DNA of 64,000 bases from Sediminibacterium sp. KACHI17. GTDB lineage: Bacteria; Bacteroidota; Bacteroidia; Chitinophagales; Chitinophagaceae. Where the stretch lies: assembly GCF_040362915.1 (NCBI RefSeq), contig NZ_AP029612.1:1054001-1118000 (forward strand). Direction: 5' to 3'. Shown piece after piece: positions 7,428 to 15,870 of the stretch (position 1 is its first letter; every line of letters begins with the position of its first letter). The translations under genes and the position numbers were made by a program. The notes below the pieces were generated by a model. That model ran no database searches. It was not told the origin of the DNA and worked only from the letters and a program-made list of their open reading frames with translations.

Positions 7428-8288
7428 ATGGAAATGAAATTAGCACAAAGAGTTGTGATCGGCTACTATAAAACCAAACTACGTACCATCGGTATAGTCT
7501 CTCCGCGGATGGCTGCTGAGCAGGCTTTTAAAATATTCTGTACACCGTATACCAAAGGGGTACATCAAAAACAACCTCCTATTTTTCACAAAGCACATGT
7601 CAAGAACTGGTCATTTGAAGATTTGCAGATCCAAGGTTTTCACTGGCTTCCTGAAAAACCCAATGGCCAGAAAGTATTGGTGGTGCATGGCTTCAGCAGT
7701 TACAGTTATAAGTTTGAGAAATACGTTCAACCTTTGTTATCCGCCGGATTCGAAGTTTTCTTATTTGATGCGCCTGCACATGGTTTGAGTGAAGGAAAGA
7801 TCATCAACGCACTGATCTATAAAAGATTCTTGACTGCAATCGATCAGCAGTTCGGACAAATGGATGCGTTTATCGCCCATTCTTTGGGTGGACTCGCCAC
7901 TTCCCTCTTGGCGGAAGAAGTACAGGGAAAAAGAAAACTGGTATTGATCGCTCCTGCTACCGAAACCAGAACTGCGGTAAATGGATTTTATAGGATGTTT
8001 AAAATCAAAGAGCCGGTTCAGCAGGAATTTGAGTCAATGATCCAACGCATCATCGGTAAACCATTGGATCACTTTTCCATTGCCAGGGTGATGGGTAATA
8101 TCCAGCTGCCTGTTTTATGGGTCCATGATCAACAGGATCGTATTTGTCCGTATGCAGATACTCTACCTGTTCAAAAAGCCGGACATCCACATATTCATTT
8201 TTATATCACGGAAGGATTGGGTCATAACAAAATTTACCGGGATCAGCAGGTGATTAAAAAAGTGATTGGTTTCTTGACAGAGGAATAG
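7428..8288 (+). CDS. alpha/beta hydrolase
   Basis: A 286-residue serine hydrolase with no signal peptide. The oxyanion motif VVHGFSS begins near residue 85, the nucleophile elbow AHSLGG puts the catalytic serine at 152, the acid is probably Asp237 (in HDQQD) and the base His266 (in GLGHNKI). Esterase, lipase or thioesterase activity is possible; the substrate cannot be inferred. Start candidates are the ATGs at 7428 and 7434. The gene is divergent from and nearly abutting the DUF2520 gene. Confidence 0.85.
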   Translation: MEMKLAQRVVIGYYKTKLRTIGIVSPRMAAEQAFKIFCTPYTKGVHQKQPPIFHKAHVKNWSFEDLQIQGFHWLPEKPNGQKVLVVHGFSSYSYKFEKYVQPLLSAGFEVFLFDAPAHGLSEGKIINALIYKRFLTAIDQQFGQMDAFIAHSLGGLATSLLAEEVQGKRKLVLIAPATETRTAVNGFYRMFKIKEPVQQEFESMIQRIIGKPLDHFSIARVMGNIQLPVLWVHDQQDRICPYADTLPVQKAGHPHIHFYITEGLGHNKIYRDQQVIKKVIGFLTEE

Positions 8289-8327
8289 TTAGCAACTGAG
8301 ATACTCCATGTTACGTAATTGATGGGC

Positions 8328-8399
8328 CGCAGATTTTTATGATTGTTATGATTTTAGCTGATAAAACAACCAATCATAACAAATCTTATAAAATCTGCG
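8328..8399. repeat. long A/T-rich inverted repeat after the hydrolase gene
   Basis: Arms of 26 and 28 bases (8328-8353 and 8372-8399) pair with two small gaps and enclose an 18-base loop; both ends are CGCAG/CTGCG. It lies 40 bases after the hydrolase stop and could act as a 3' hairpin. The remainder of the 360-base gap before topA (8400-8648) holds no convincing gene; one 68-codon frame here covers the right arm and looks like chance. Confidence 0.7.
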
Positions 8400-8507
8400 T
8401 TCCATACCCCTCCATCATCATTCATTATCAACAGTTAAATACAGGTACTTATCTCCCGAAAATCGGGAAGAAACACTCCGTACTACCTCCTGAATTTGTG
8501 CACATTT

Positions 8508-8537
8508 TTTGTGTTTTCATGGTTTCACCTAATATTG
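8508..8537 (+). promoter_or_regulatory. possible promoter for topA
   Basis: TTTG at 8508-8511 and TAATATTG at 8530-8537 (one mismatch to TAnnTTTG) are separated by 18 bases, close to the -33/-7 layout of Bacteroidota promoters. The leader to the topA ATG at 8649 would be about 105 bases. Confidence 0.3.
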
Positions 8538-8648
8538 CAGGGTAGCAAAGCCCGATTTGATACCATATATATAGGTATGAATCAGGCGGATTTATCTACG
8601 AATGATGACAAATTAAAGTCTGCCTGAGGGCGGAAACGGAACTAGTAC

Positions 8649-11210
8649 ATGGCAAAGAATTTATTGATCGTTGAGTCTCCGGCAAAGGCCAAAACCATTG
8701 AAAAAATCCTCGGATCTGATTTCGAGGTAAAAAGCTGTTATGGTCATATCCGGGATCTGGAAAAGGATGATATGGGTATTGATGTCAACAATCAATACCA
8801 ACCCCGCTACATTGTACCTGAGGATAAAGAACGTGTGGTAAAGGAATTGCGTCAACTGGCCAAAAAAGCAGATGAAGTATGGTTGGCATCGGATGAGGAC
8901 CGTGAAGGAGAAAGTATCAGCTGGCACCTGGCTGAAGTATTAGGCCTTGACCCTAAAACCACTAAACGAATTGTATTCCATGAGATCACTGCCCCTGCCA
9001 TCAAAAAAGCAGTGGCGCAACCTCGTCTCATCAATATGGACCTGGTGAATGCACAACAGGCCCGCAGAATTCTGGACAGATTGGTAGGTTTTGAATTGAG
9101 TCCGGTATTATGGCGTAAGATCGGTATGCAGCGTAGTCTCAGTGCCGGTCGTGTACAGAGTGTGGCGGTGAGATTGATCGTTGAACGGGAAAGAGAGATC
9201 AATCATTTTGTTCCGGAGAGTAGTTATAAAATTGAAGCGCTTTTTGCTGCGAAAGACATCAACCAGCGTGATGTGGTATTCAAGGCAGATGGTCCATCTA
9301 AGATCAGCACCCAACAAACAGCATCTGATTTTCTGAAGAGCTGTAAGCATGCAGATTATAAAGTCATTGATGTTACCGTTAAGCCGGCAAAACGCACACC
9401 TGCAGCTCCTTTCACCACTTCTACCCTGCAACAGGAAGCTTCCCGTAAACTAGGGTATGGTGTGAGTAAGACCATGTTGCTGGCACAGAAACTGTATGAA
9501 AGCGGTAAGATCACTTATATGCGTACAGACAGTATCAACTTGAGTGATACGGCAATGGCTGATATCAGAAAAGAAGTGGAAAGCAGTTATGGTCAGGATT
9601 ATTATCAGCCGCGTAAATACAAAAACAAAAATGAGAGTGCGCAGGAAGCTCACGAAGCCATCCGCCCTACTTATATGAATAACAGAACGGTGGCTGATGA
9701 AGATACACGCAGACTCTACGAACTCATCTGGCGCAGAACCATCGCTTCTCAAATGAGCGATGCTGAATTCGAAAAAACCGTTGCTAAAATTTCCATCTCT
9801 ACCAATAATGATACATTAAGTGCTACCGGTGAAGTGATGAAATTTGATGGCTTCCTGAAAGTATACCTCGAAGGGAAAGATGATGAAGATGAAGATGATA
9901 CAGAAGGCATCCTTCCTCCATTGGCGGCCGGACAAACACTCAACTTCCGTGAGATGACAGCTACTGAAAAGTTTACCCGTCCTGCACCACGTTATACGGA
10001 AGCTTCTTTGGTGAAGAAACTGGAAGAACTGGGTATTGGTCGTCCTTCTACCTATGCACCTACCATTTCTACCATCATTAAAAGAAACTATGTAGAGAAG
10101 CGTGATAAAGAAGGTGTGAAGAGAGAAGTGAATGTATTGCGTCTTACACAGCAACAGGAATTAGAAAAAGAAATCCTGACGGAGAATACAGGTGCTGAAA
10201 AAGGAAAACTCTTCCCTACCGATCTGGGTATGGTAGTAACAGATTTCCTGAAGCAACATTTCGGTAAAGTGATGGATTTTGGCTTTACTGCCCGTATTGA
10301 ACAAGAGTTTGATGAGATCGCTGCCGGCAAAACACGCTGGAGCAGCATGATCGATGAATTTTATAAACCTTTCCACGAAAACATTGAGCATACCCTTGAG
10401 AATGCAGAAAGAGCCAAAGGAGAAAGAGAATTGGGTGTGGATGTAGAGAGTGGTAAGAAAGTAATTGCCAGAATGGGCCGTTACGGTCCGATGGTACAGA
10501 TCGGCAATGCGGAAGATGAAGAAAAGCCTCGCTTCGCTAAACTGAAAGCCAATCAAAGCATTGAGACCATTACCTATGAAGAGGCGATGGAACTGTTCTC
10601 TTTGCCGCGTGTATTGGGTATGTACGAAGACCAGGAATTATCGGTGAATGTCGGACGTTTTGGTCCATATATAAAATTGGGTGATCAATTCATCTCGATT
10701 CCTAAAGGTGAAGATCTGCATACCATTGAACTGGAACGTGCCATTGAATTGCTCAAAGAAAAGCAACAAGCAGATGCCCCTGTTGCCTACTATAATGAAT
10801 TGCCTGTTACCAAAGGCAAAGGCCGTTTTGGTCCATTCATTAAATGGAATGATATGTTCATCAACATTCCAAGGGCTTATGATTTTGACAATCTTACACA
10901 GGAAAATATCAATGAGCTGATCGAGAAGAAAATGGAGAAAGAAGCCAATCGCTTCATTCAACAATGGCCTGCGGAAAAGATCAGCATAGAAAATGGTCGT
11001 TGGGGTCCTTTCATTCGTTTCAATAAAAAGATGTTGAAAATGGGCCGTAAAGCCAACGGAGAAAAATACACTGCCGAAGAGCTTGCCACCATTGAACTAG
11101 ACCCCATCAAACAAATGATCGAAGCCCAGGTGCCAAATGCCTTTGCGAAGAAAGCAGTAAAGAAAGCAGCGAAGAAGGCGGGGAAGAAGGCTGTGGCGAA
11201 GAAGAAGTAG
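8649..11210 (+). CDS. topA: DNA topoisomerase I
   Basis: Type IA topoisomerase of 853 residues that relaxes negative supercoils. The Toprim metal motif DEDREGE starts at Asp82 (Asp82, Asp84, Glu86), and the active-site tyrosine is Tyr290 in ITYMRTDS. The C-terminal part has no Cys4 zinc fingers; instead it shows repeated GRxGP(Y/F)I blocks (for example GRYGPMVQIG, GRFGPYIKLG, GRFGPFIKW, GRWGPFIRF), the Toprim C-terminal repeat type. It ends in a lysine-rich tail of about 25 residues that may contact DNA or RNA polymerase. The TAG stop merges with an octad array. Confidence 0.97.
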   Translation: MAKNLLIVESPAKAKTIEKILGSDFEVKSCYGHIRDLEKDDMGIDVNNQYQPRYIVPEDKERVVKELRQLAKKADEVWLASDEDREGESISWHLAEVLGLDPKTTKRIVFHEITAPAIKKAVAQPRLINMDLVNAQQARRILDRLVGFELSPVLWRKIGMQRSLSAGRVQSVAVRLIVEREREINHFVPESSYKIEALFAAKDINQRDVVFKADGPSKISTQQTASDFLKSCKHADYKVIDVTVKPAKRTPAAPFTTSTLQQEASRKLGYGVSKTMLLAQKLYESGKITYMRTDSINLSDTAMADIRKEVESSYGQDYYQPRKYKNKNESAQEAHEAIRPTYMNNRTVADEDTRRLYELIWRRTIASQMSDAEFEKTVAKISISTNNDTLSATGEVMKFDGFLKVYLEGKDDEDEDDTEGILPPLAAGQTLNFREMTATEKFTRPAPRYTEASLVKKLEELGIGRPSTYAPTISTIIKRNYVEKRDKEGVKREVNVLRLTQQQELEKEILTENTGAEKGKLFPTDLGMVVTDFLKQHFGKVMDFGFTARIEQEFDEIAAGKTRWSSMIDEFYKPFHENIEHTLENAERAKGERELGVDVESGKKVIARMGRYGPMVQIGNAEDEEKPRFAKLKANQSIETITYEEAMELFSLPRVLGMYEDQELSVNVGRFGPYIKLGDQFISIPKGEDLHTIELERAIELLKEKQQADAPVAYYNELPVTKGKGRFGPFIKWNDMFINIPRAYDFDNLTQENINELIEKKMEKEANRFIQQWPAEKISIENGRWGPFIRFNKKMLKMGRKANGEKYTAEELATIELDPIKQMIEAQVPNAFAKKAVKKAAKKAGKKAVAKKK

Positions 11211-11413
11211 GTTATCGGGTAATCGGGTTATCGGGTAATCAGGTTATTGGGTTATTGGGTAATTGGGTATTGGGGTGAGATGAATTTTCTTTTTGTTAGT
11301 ACTAAAAAAATTGCGGGATACATTAATAATGTACCCCGCAATTTTTTTACCCGATTACCTGATTACCCAATAACCTGATTACCCGATAACCTGATTACCC
11401 GATAACCCGATCC
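11209..11413. repeat. giant inverted octad arrays between topA and desaturase genes
   Basis: The left arm (11209-11274) reads rightward as about eight 8-base words, GGTTATCG or GGTAATCR type, beginning with the AG of the topA stop codon. The right arm (11349-11413) has about eight words of the same vocabulary on the minus strand, starting right after the desaturase stop. Because the words share bases, the arms are largely complementary and could fold into a long hairpin or cruciform enclosing the terminator at 11304-11348. Confidence 0.93.
11304..11348. terminator. bidirectional intrinsic terminator between topA and desaturase
   Basis: A 14-base perfect stem (11304-11317 with 11335-11348) with an AAAAAAATTGCGGG arm, plus an inner ACATT/AATGT pairing in the loop. 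A-tract and T-tract on either side make it work in both directions for the convergent genes. It sits at the centre of the octad inverted repeat, so both arrays would be transcribed upstream of it. Confidence 0.9.
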
Positions 11414-11416
11414 CCC

Positions 11417-12493
11417 CTACGGCCTCCCCATCTGACGAAGAAACCTTACGTGTGCTACAACGGCTTTACGCATGGTGGGGTATTCGATGTATTGTAGTTG
11501 GTATTCTCTGCATACGTTACGTACGATCTCGCTGATGGCGGGATAGTGTACGTGTGATATTTTAGGGAACAAGTGATGTTCGATCTGGAAATTCAATCCA
11601 CCTACCAGCCAGCTAACCAGTTTATTCTTGGTAGCGAAGTTGGCAGTTGTTTTGATCTGGTGTGCTGCAAATTCATCAGGCAGTTTATTGGTATCAATAT
11701 CTGCGATCGGGAATTCGGTATGTTCTACGGTATGTGCTAACTGGAATACGATGCTCAAAACAAAGCCTGCAAAGAAGCTCATGATAATGAAACCGATCAT
11801 CCAATACAACCAACCAACTGTTGCGATTGGCAGCACGATGAAAACGATGGCATGATATACTTTCACACTCCAGAACTCCACATGATCATTCCAATTCATT
11901 TTTTTCAAAGGAACAGAACCGATCTTTTGTGAGAAATATTTTTTGTAATCAGCAAAGAAGATCCAGAATACATACAGGAGCATGTATAAGATCCAGAAAT
12001 ACACGTGCTGAAACTTGTGCATTTTATAATGTTTTTGTGTAGGTGCCATACGCATGAGGATACCTACTTCGATATCATCATCTACCCCATCTACATTGGT
12101 GAAGCTGTGGTGGATCATGTTATGTTTCATATTCCACATAAAGTGATTCGCTCCTAACATGCTGATAGAAGAAGCCGCAATGCGATTCACCCATTTATTA
12201 GTGCTGAAACTACCATGACTACCATCATGCATCACATTGAATCCGATAGCAGCAACGAGTCCGCCTAATATGATACACTCCAGTACGGCTAAATACCAAA
12301 CCGGTGTCATTAATAACAGATGTAGATACACAAGAACAAAAGCGATCACCATGATGATGGCTTTTGTGAAAAGCTTTGGGGTACCCGTTGCCGGTATACC
12401 TCTTTCATCAAAATACTGCTGAACTCTTTTCTTTAATTCTGTGTGAAGCGATTGTTTAACCGAGGGAAATTTGGGTGTAGTGACCTGTGACAT
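11417..12493 (-). CDS. membrane fatty acid desaturase (acyl-lipid/acyl-CoA type)
   Basis: Integral membrane di-iron desaturase of 358 residues. The three histidine boxes are HDGSH (His89, His93), HNMIHH (His124, His128, His129) and QIEHH (from Gln303; His306, His307). The glutamine in the third box is typical of front-end or linoleoyl-CoA-type desaturases, but most Bacteroidota copies have no tested regiospecificity and no cytochrome b5 domain is fused here. Four hydrophobic segments lie at about residues 45-63, 67-87, 164-181 and 215-250. It converges on topA. Confidence 0.9.
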   Translation of the reverse strand: MSQVTTPKFPSVKQSLHTELKKRVQQYFDERGIPATGTPKLFTKAIIMVIAFVLVYLHLLLMTPVWYLAVLECIILGGLVAAIGFNVMHDGSHGSFSTNKWVNRIAASSISMLGANHFMWNMKHNMIHHSFTNVDGVDDDIEVGILMRMAPTQKHYKMHKFQHVYFWILYMLLYVFWIFFADYKKYFSQKIGSVPLKKMNWNDHVEFWSVKVYHAIVFIVLPIATVGWLYWMIGFIIMSFFAGFVLSIVFQLAHTVEHTEFPIADIDTNKLPDEFAAHQIKTTANFATKNKLVSWLVGGLNFQIEHHLFPKISHVHYPAISEIVRNVCREYQLQYIEYPTMRKAVVAHVRFLRQMGRP

Positions 12494-12652
12494 GAGAATA
12501 CTAAAAAATGATAATCAACAAAATAACGCTAATTCTTTTACACTTCACTGTTAAAACCTGTTTTTTACGAAACTGTGGCAATGAACGATGAAATGTTGTC
12601 AATATTATTCTACAAACAACTGATATTTCCACAGGTACTGAATAACTTGTTA

Positions 12653-12683
12653 TTGACAAATACAAGGATTTTAATTTAGTTTG
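12653..12683 (+). promoter_or_regulatory. likely promoter of the transglutaminase-like gene
   Basis: TTG at 12653-12655 and TTAGTTTG at 12676-12683 are separated by 20 bases, as in the Bacteroidota TTG-N19-21-TAnnTTTG layout, with one mismatch in the -7 box. The ATG at 12716 would have a leader of roughly 25 bases. Confidence 0.4.
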
Positions 12684-12715
12684 ATATTATAAAGGATAGG
12701 AATAGTACCACAGCT

Positions 12716-13588
12716 ATGCAGGAAACCAAGGAAATACACGCATTATTCACCTTAATAGACGACCCGGATGAGGAAGTCTATTCTACCATCTCTGAGAAAA
12801 TCGTTGAATATGGTAAGGGCATTATCCCTAATCTGGAGCATTTATGGGAAACCACACCCAGTGAAGATGTTCAGGAAAGAATTGAAATGATCATTCATAA
12901 ACTTCATTTCACAGATCTGTGTAATGATTTTACAGAATGGAAGAATAGTGCATATCATGATCTTCTTTTTGGTGCTTTACTGGTTTCTAAATTTCAATAT
13001 CCTGATCTGCAAACCAGTCCGGTTTTAGAAGAGATCGAAAAGATCAGAAGAAATATCTGGCTTGAACTGAATAGCTTTCTCACACCTCTTGAACAAGCCA
13101 ATGTACTTTCCAGCATCCTATACAACTATTGCAATTTGAAAGGATCGGAGATCAATTATGAAAAACCGGATGAATTCTTTTTGCATAAAGTTTTAGAAAG
13201 CAAAAAAGGTAATACACTTTCCAATGGATTGATCTATCAGATCCTTTGTGATCAGTTAGATATCAATGCGCGGATCATCAATATTCCCAAGCAATGTATC
13301 ATTGCTTTTTTCCATTCTGATTTTGATCCGGCCATGCATCCGGGACATCCACAGGAAAAAATTCATTTCTATGTAGATGGCACTACCGGACAAGCATTTT
13401 CACATGCAGATATTGAAAGTTATTTCAAGCGCATATCTGTTCCTCCTGTTGCATCTTATTTCAAACCTCAATCCCACAAGCGACTCATTCAGCAACTCAT
13501 CGAAGAAGTCGCCAAATGTTTTGACAGCCCTGTGAATGCATACAAACATGCTGAGCTGCTGCAGTTGGCGGGGTTGTTGGAGGAATAG
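12716..13588 (+). CDS. transglutaminase-like (SirB1-type) family protein
   Basis: A 290-residue cytoplasmic protein that I place in the transglutaminase-like SirB1/Transglut_core2 family. An N-terminal HEAT-like or helical lead (about residues 1-60) is followed by a core with EQANVLSSILY, then KKGNTLSNGLIYQILC, a segment where the family carries its presumed catalytic cysteine, and HFYVDGTTGQAFSH with a candidate His-Asp pair. Bacterial members are not known to crosslink proteins and most are probably non-enzymatic or peptidase-like. The TAG stop opens directly into seven perfect GTGCTGG heptads. Confidence 0.75.
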   Translation: MQETKEIHALFTLIDDPDEEVYSTISEKIVEYGKGIIPNLEHLWETTPSEDVQERIEMIIHKLHFTDLCNDFTEWKNSAYHDLLFGALLVSKFQYPDLQTSPVLEEIEKIRRNIWLELNSFLTPLEQANVLSSILYNYCNLKGSEINYEKPDEFFLHKVLESKKGNTLSNGLIYQILCDQLDINARIINIPKQCIIAFFHSDFDPAMHPGHPQEKIHFYVDGTTGQAFSHADIESYFKRISVPPVASYFKPQSHKRLIQQLIEEVAKCFDSPVNAYKHAELLQLAGLLEE

Positions 13589-13784
13589 GTGCTGGGTGCT
13601 GGGTGCTGGGTGCTGGGTGCTGGGTGCTGGGTGCTGGGTAAAAGAAAAGAGAGGAGTACATGATTTATTGTACTGCTCTCTTTTTTTATTTCGGATACAG
13701 AAAAAATTTTCCCCGCATCAAAAAGACATTTACATGACCCAATACCCGACACCTAGTACCTAGCACCCAGCACCCAACACCCAA
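13587..13784. repeat. facing RGGTRCT heptad arrays with seven perfect copies on the left
   Basis: The left array, 13589-13637, is seven identical copies of GTGCTGG directly after the TAG stop. The right array, 13733-13784, reads on the minus strand as about seven more degenerate words (TTGGGTG, CTGGGTG, CTAGGTA, TCGGGTA and similar) beginning at the TGA stop of the second OsmC gene. Between them lies an intrinsic terminator. On the coding strand the left array fits the G-quadruplex pattern of at least four GGG runs with 4-base loops. Confidence 0.95.
13645..13687 (+). terminator. intrinsic terminator after the transglutaminase-like gene
   Basis: A stem of about 16 base pairs with one G-G mismatch (13645-13660 with 13669-13684), a TGATTTAT loop and a run of seven T at 13681-13687. 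It lies downstream of the heptad array, which would therefore be part of the transcript. The A-rich left flank could allow weak function in the other direction. Confidence 0.85.
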
Positions 13785-14195
13785 TCACCCCAACACCGCT
13801 TCCAAACTAATCGCCATATTATACGCTTTGCTGACGGGGCAGTTGGCTTTGGCGTCGGCGGCGCATTCTTGGAATTTTTCGGAAGAGATACCGGGTACTT
13901 TTGCAGTGAGTTGTAAATGTGAAGAAGTGATCACTCCGTCTTCTAATGTAATGGTACATTTTGTTTCAAGTGATTCCGGTGTGAAGCCGGCAGCACCTAA
14001 TACAAAACTTAACTTCATCGTGAAACATCCGGCATGTGCTGCTGCCATGAGTTCTTCAGGATTGGTTCCTACACCTTCTGCAAATCGGGAGTTGAAAGAA
14101 TATTGTGTCTTGTTCAATGTGGTACTTTGTGTGGTCAAATGGCCATTGCCTTCTTTACCTGAACCATTCCACACGGCTGTTGCTTGACGTTTCAT
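13785..14195 (-). CDS. OsmC family peroxiredoxin
   Basis: OsmC proper type, 136 residues, with the peroxidatic Cys57 in AAHAGCFTM and the second Cys119 in NCPVSKAY. It reduces organic hydroperoxides in the cytoplasm using a dithiol donor. GTNPEELMAAAHAGC is the classic OsmC helix lead. The last codons (Val-Leu-Gly, then TGA) are written in the GTG TTG GGG words of the adjoining heptad array, so array and coding sequence overlap. It is divergent from csaA with 35 bases between starts. Confidence 0.92.
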   Translation of the reverse strand: MKRQATAVWNGSGKEGNGHLTTQSTTLNKTQYSFNSRFAEGVGTNPEELMAAAHAGCFTMKLSFVLGAAGFTPESLETKCTITLEDGVITSSHLQLTAKVPGISSEKFQECAADAKANCPVSKAYNMAISLEAVLG

Positions 14196-14230
14196 GATGA
14201 TTATTTTTTAGATTTGGAAAAATAGTTTTT

Positions 14231-14560
14231 ATGATCAGTTGGGCTGATTTTGAAAAAATAGAAATACGCAGCGGAACGATTCTTGAAGTTACTGATTTTC
14301 CCAAAGCCAAAAAACCTGCTTACCAGCTAAAGATCGATTTTGGTCCATTGGGTATCAAACAATCTTCTGCACAGATCACACATCACTATACTGCTGCTGA
14401 ACTAGTCGGCAAACAGATCGTTGCAGTGGTCAATTTTCCTCCCAAGCAGATCGCCAATTTTTTTAGTGAGTGTCTTGTATTGGGTGTCTATGATCAGGAT
14501 CACCAGGTGGTATTGTTACAACCTGAACGTAAAGTAGACAATGGTCAATTGATCGGTTGA
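14231..14560 (+). CDS. csaA: CsaA-like tRNA-binding-domain protein
   Basis: A 109-residue single-domain protein of the CsaA/Trbp111 OB-fold type: DFEKIEIRSGTILEV at the N-terminus, KPAYQLKIDFG, then SSAQITHHYTAAELVGKQI and the conserved FPPKQI and SECLVLG strands. CsaA from Bacillus is described as an export-related chaperone; tRNA binding is also known for the fold. It is followed 64 bases later by ogt on the same strand and the two are probably co-transcribed. Confidence 0.9.
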   Translation: MISWADFEKIEIRSGTILEVTDFPKAKKPAYQLKIDFGPLGIKQSSAQITHHYTAAELVGKQIVAVVNFPPKQIANFFSECLVLGVYDQDHQVVLLQPERKVDNGQLIG

Positions 14561-14624
14561 TCTGTCTATTCAAAAGGATTTGTATATTGTTGTACAGTTC
14601 TACCCTTCCCAAAACATCTACACC

Positions 14625-15122
14625 ATGAGCGAACTCTATTATACTTATTATGAAAGTCCGGTAGGCTTGCTCAAGATTGGCGGCACTGATCAATACATCG
14701 GCGAACTGAGCTTTGTGGATAACCCTGATCAGTTGACTTATGGAGAACCCGGTATCAGCGAGATCATGCATCAATGCACCGAAGAGCTCATCGAATTTTT
14801 TCATGGTAGTAGAAAACAGTTTACCGTTCCTATTCATCAGGAAGGCACTGAGTTTCAAAAAAGAGTCTGGAGTGAATTAACAGAGATCCCTTATGGAAAA
14901 ACGATCAGCTATATGGACATGGCCAAACGCCTTGGCGACCCTAAAGTCATCAGAGCAGCCGCCAGTGCCAATGGCAGAAACAATATCGCGATCATCGTTC
15001 CCTGTCATCGTGTGATCGGCAGCGACCGCTCCCTTATCGGCTATTCCGGTGGCATGTGGCGTAAGAAATGGCTACTGCAACATGAGTTTAAGATTACGCA
15101 TGGGGTGCAGACTTTGTTTTAG
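14625..15122 (+). CDS. ogt: methylated-DNA-protein-cysteine methyltransferase
   Basis: Suicide repair protein that transfers alkyl groups from O6-alkylguanine to its own cysteine. With the ATG at 14625 it has 165 residues, the usual length, and the acceptor Cys127 lies in IVPCHRVIGSD. The helix-turn-helix lead TEIPYGKTISYMDMAKRLG and the recognition stretch ANGRNN are intact. An in-frame start at 14580 would add 15 residues unlike the family. The TAG stop merges with a 16-unit octad array. Upstream partner is csaA. Confidence 0.95.
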   Translation: MSELYYTYYESPVGLLKIGGTDQYIGELSFVDNPDQLTYGEPGISEIMHQCTEELIEFFHGSRKQFTVPIHQEGTEFQKRVWSELTEIPYGKTISYMDMAKRLGDPKVIRAAASANGRNNIAIIVPCHRVIGSDRSLIGYSGGMWRKKWLLQHEFKITHGVQTLF

Positions 15123-15367
15123 GTGATCGGGGTATCGGGTGATCGGGGTATCGGGTGATCGGGTGATCAGGGTATCGGGTGATCAGGAAATCGGGTGATC
15201 GGGTGATCAGGGTATCGGGTGATCAGGAAATCGGGTGATTGGGTAATTGGGGTGAGATGTTTGTTGACAGTTGACGGTTGATATGAAATAGTCTAATTAC
15301 CTCTTTTCTTTCCATGGACCATGGACTATGGACCATCGACTATGGACCATGAACCATACGCCATCCG
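15121..15367. repeat. octad array (ogt side) facing heptad array (cdd side)
   Basis: From 15123 to 15250 there are 16 consecutive 8-base words: GTGATCGG, GGTATCGG, GTGATCAG, GAAATCGG and close variants. Units 5-9 (15155-15194) are repeated exactly as units 10-14 (15195-15234), a 40-base higher-order duplication. On the other side, 15312-15367 reads on the minus strand from the cdd stop as eight NNNATRG heptads (CGGATGG, CGTATGG, TTCATGG, TCCATAG and so on), the vocabulary seen after the UbiA gene. In addition GATATGAAATAG at 15280-15291 is an inverted copy of the last codons of cdd. Confidence 0.95.
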
Positions 15368-15853
15368 CTATTTCATATCCTCACTTGTAAAACTTAGCGG
15401 TAACAGGCTTCCTGCCTGGGGTATTACGTAGACATTTCCTTCGAGGCCGGCGAGTATGAGGCGGATTGGATTTTTTACGCGCAGCTCATATTCATGTAAA
15501 CTTTGTCTACAGATACCGCAAGGTGATATCGGGTGATTACTCTTGCCTTTTGTATTATCATAGCTAATGGCAATCGATTCAATGGCAACTCCGGGATGTA
15601 AGGTTGCTGCAGCAGATAATAGTACCCTCTCTGCACAAATGCCTACCGGAAAGCTGGCATTCTCCTGATTGGTGCCTATTACCAATGCCCCATTGGCCAA
15701 TTTCGCAACGGCACCTACTTTAAAGGCAGAATAAGGTGCATATGCCTGACTCGTTACTTCTCTTGCATGATTCAACAATGTTGCATCTTCCTGTTTCAAC
15801 GCACTTGCATCAGCATACACTTCATAATCTAGTTTGTACTGTTGATGATTCAT
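15368..15853 (-). CDS. cdd: cytidine deaminase
   Basis: Zinc-dependent deaminase that turns cytidine and deoxycytidine into uridine forms in pyrimidine salvage. The zinc site is Cys73-Ala-Glu75 (GICAERVLL) with the catalytic glutamate, and Cys112 and Cys115 in PCGICRQ. 161 residues fits the tetrameric class with a short N-terminal extension. It follows lepB on the same strand, but a terminator at 15871-15902 separates them. Its stop TAG forms the end of a GAAATAG word that continues in register into the downstream heptad array. Confidence 0.95.
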   Translation of the reverse strand: MNHQQYKLDYEVYADASALKQEDATLLNHAREVTSQAYAPYSAFKVGAVAKLANGALVIGTNQENASFPVGICAERVLLSAAATLHPGVAIESIAISYDNTKGKSNHPISPCGICRQSLHEYELRVKNPIRLILAGLEGNVYVIPQAGSLLPLSFTSEDMK

Positions 15854-15870
15854 AAAAAACGCTTTTAGAC

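Noticed and set aside
8339-8545. 68-codon frame between the hydrolase gene and topA
   Set aside because: It covers one arm of an inverted repeat and a possible topA promoter, has no family resemblance, and has poor codon character.
13489-13763. Reading frames on both strands through the 13.6 kb array with repetitive peptide
   Set aside because: They arise because the perfect heptads lack stop codons in all frames; they overlap the transglutaminase-like gene end and a terminator.
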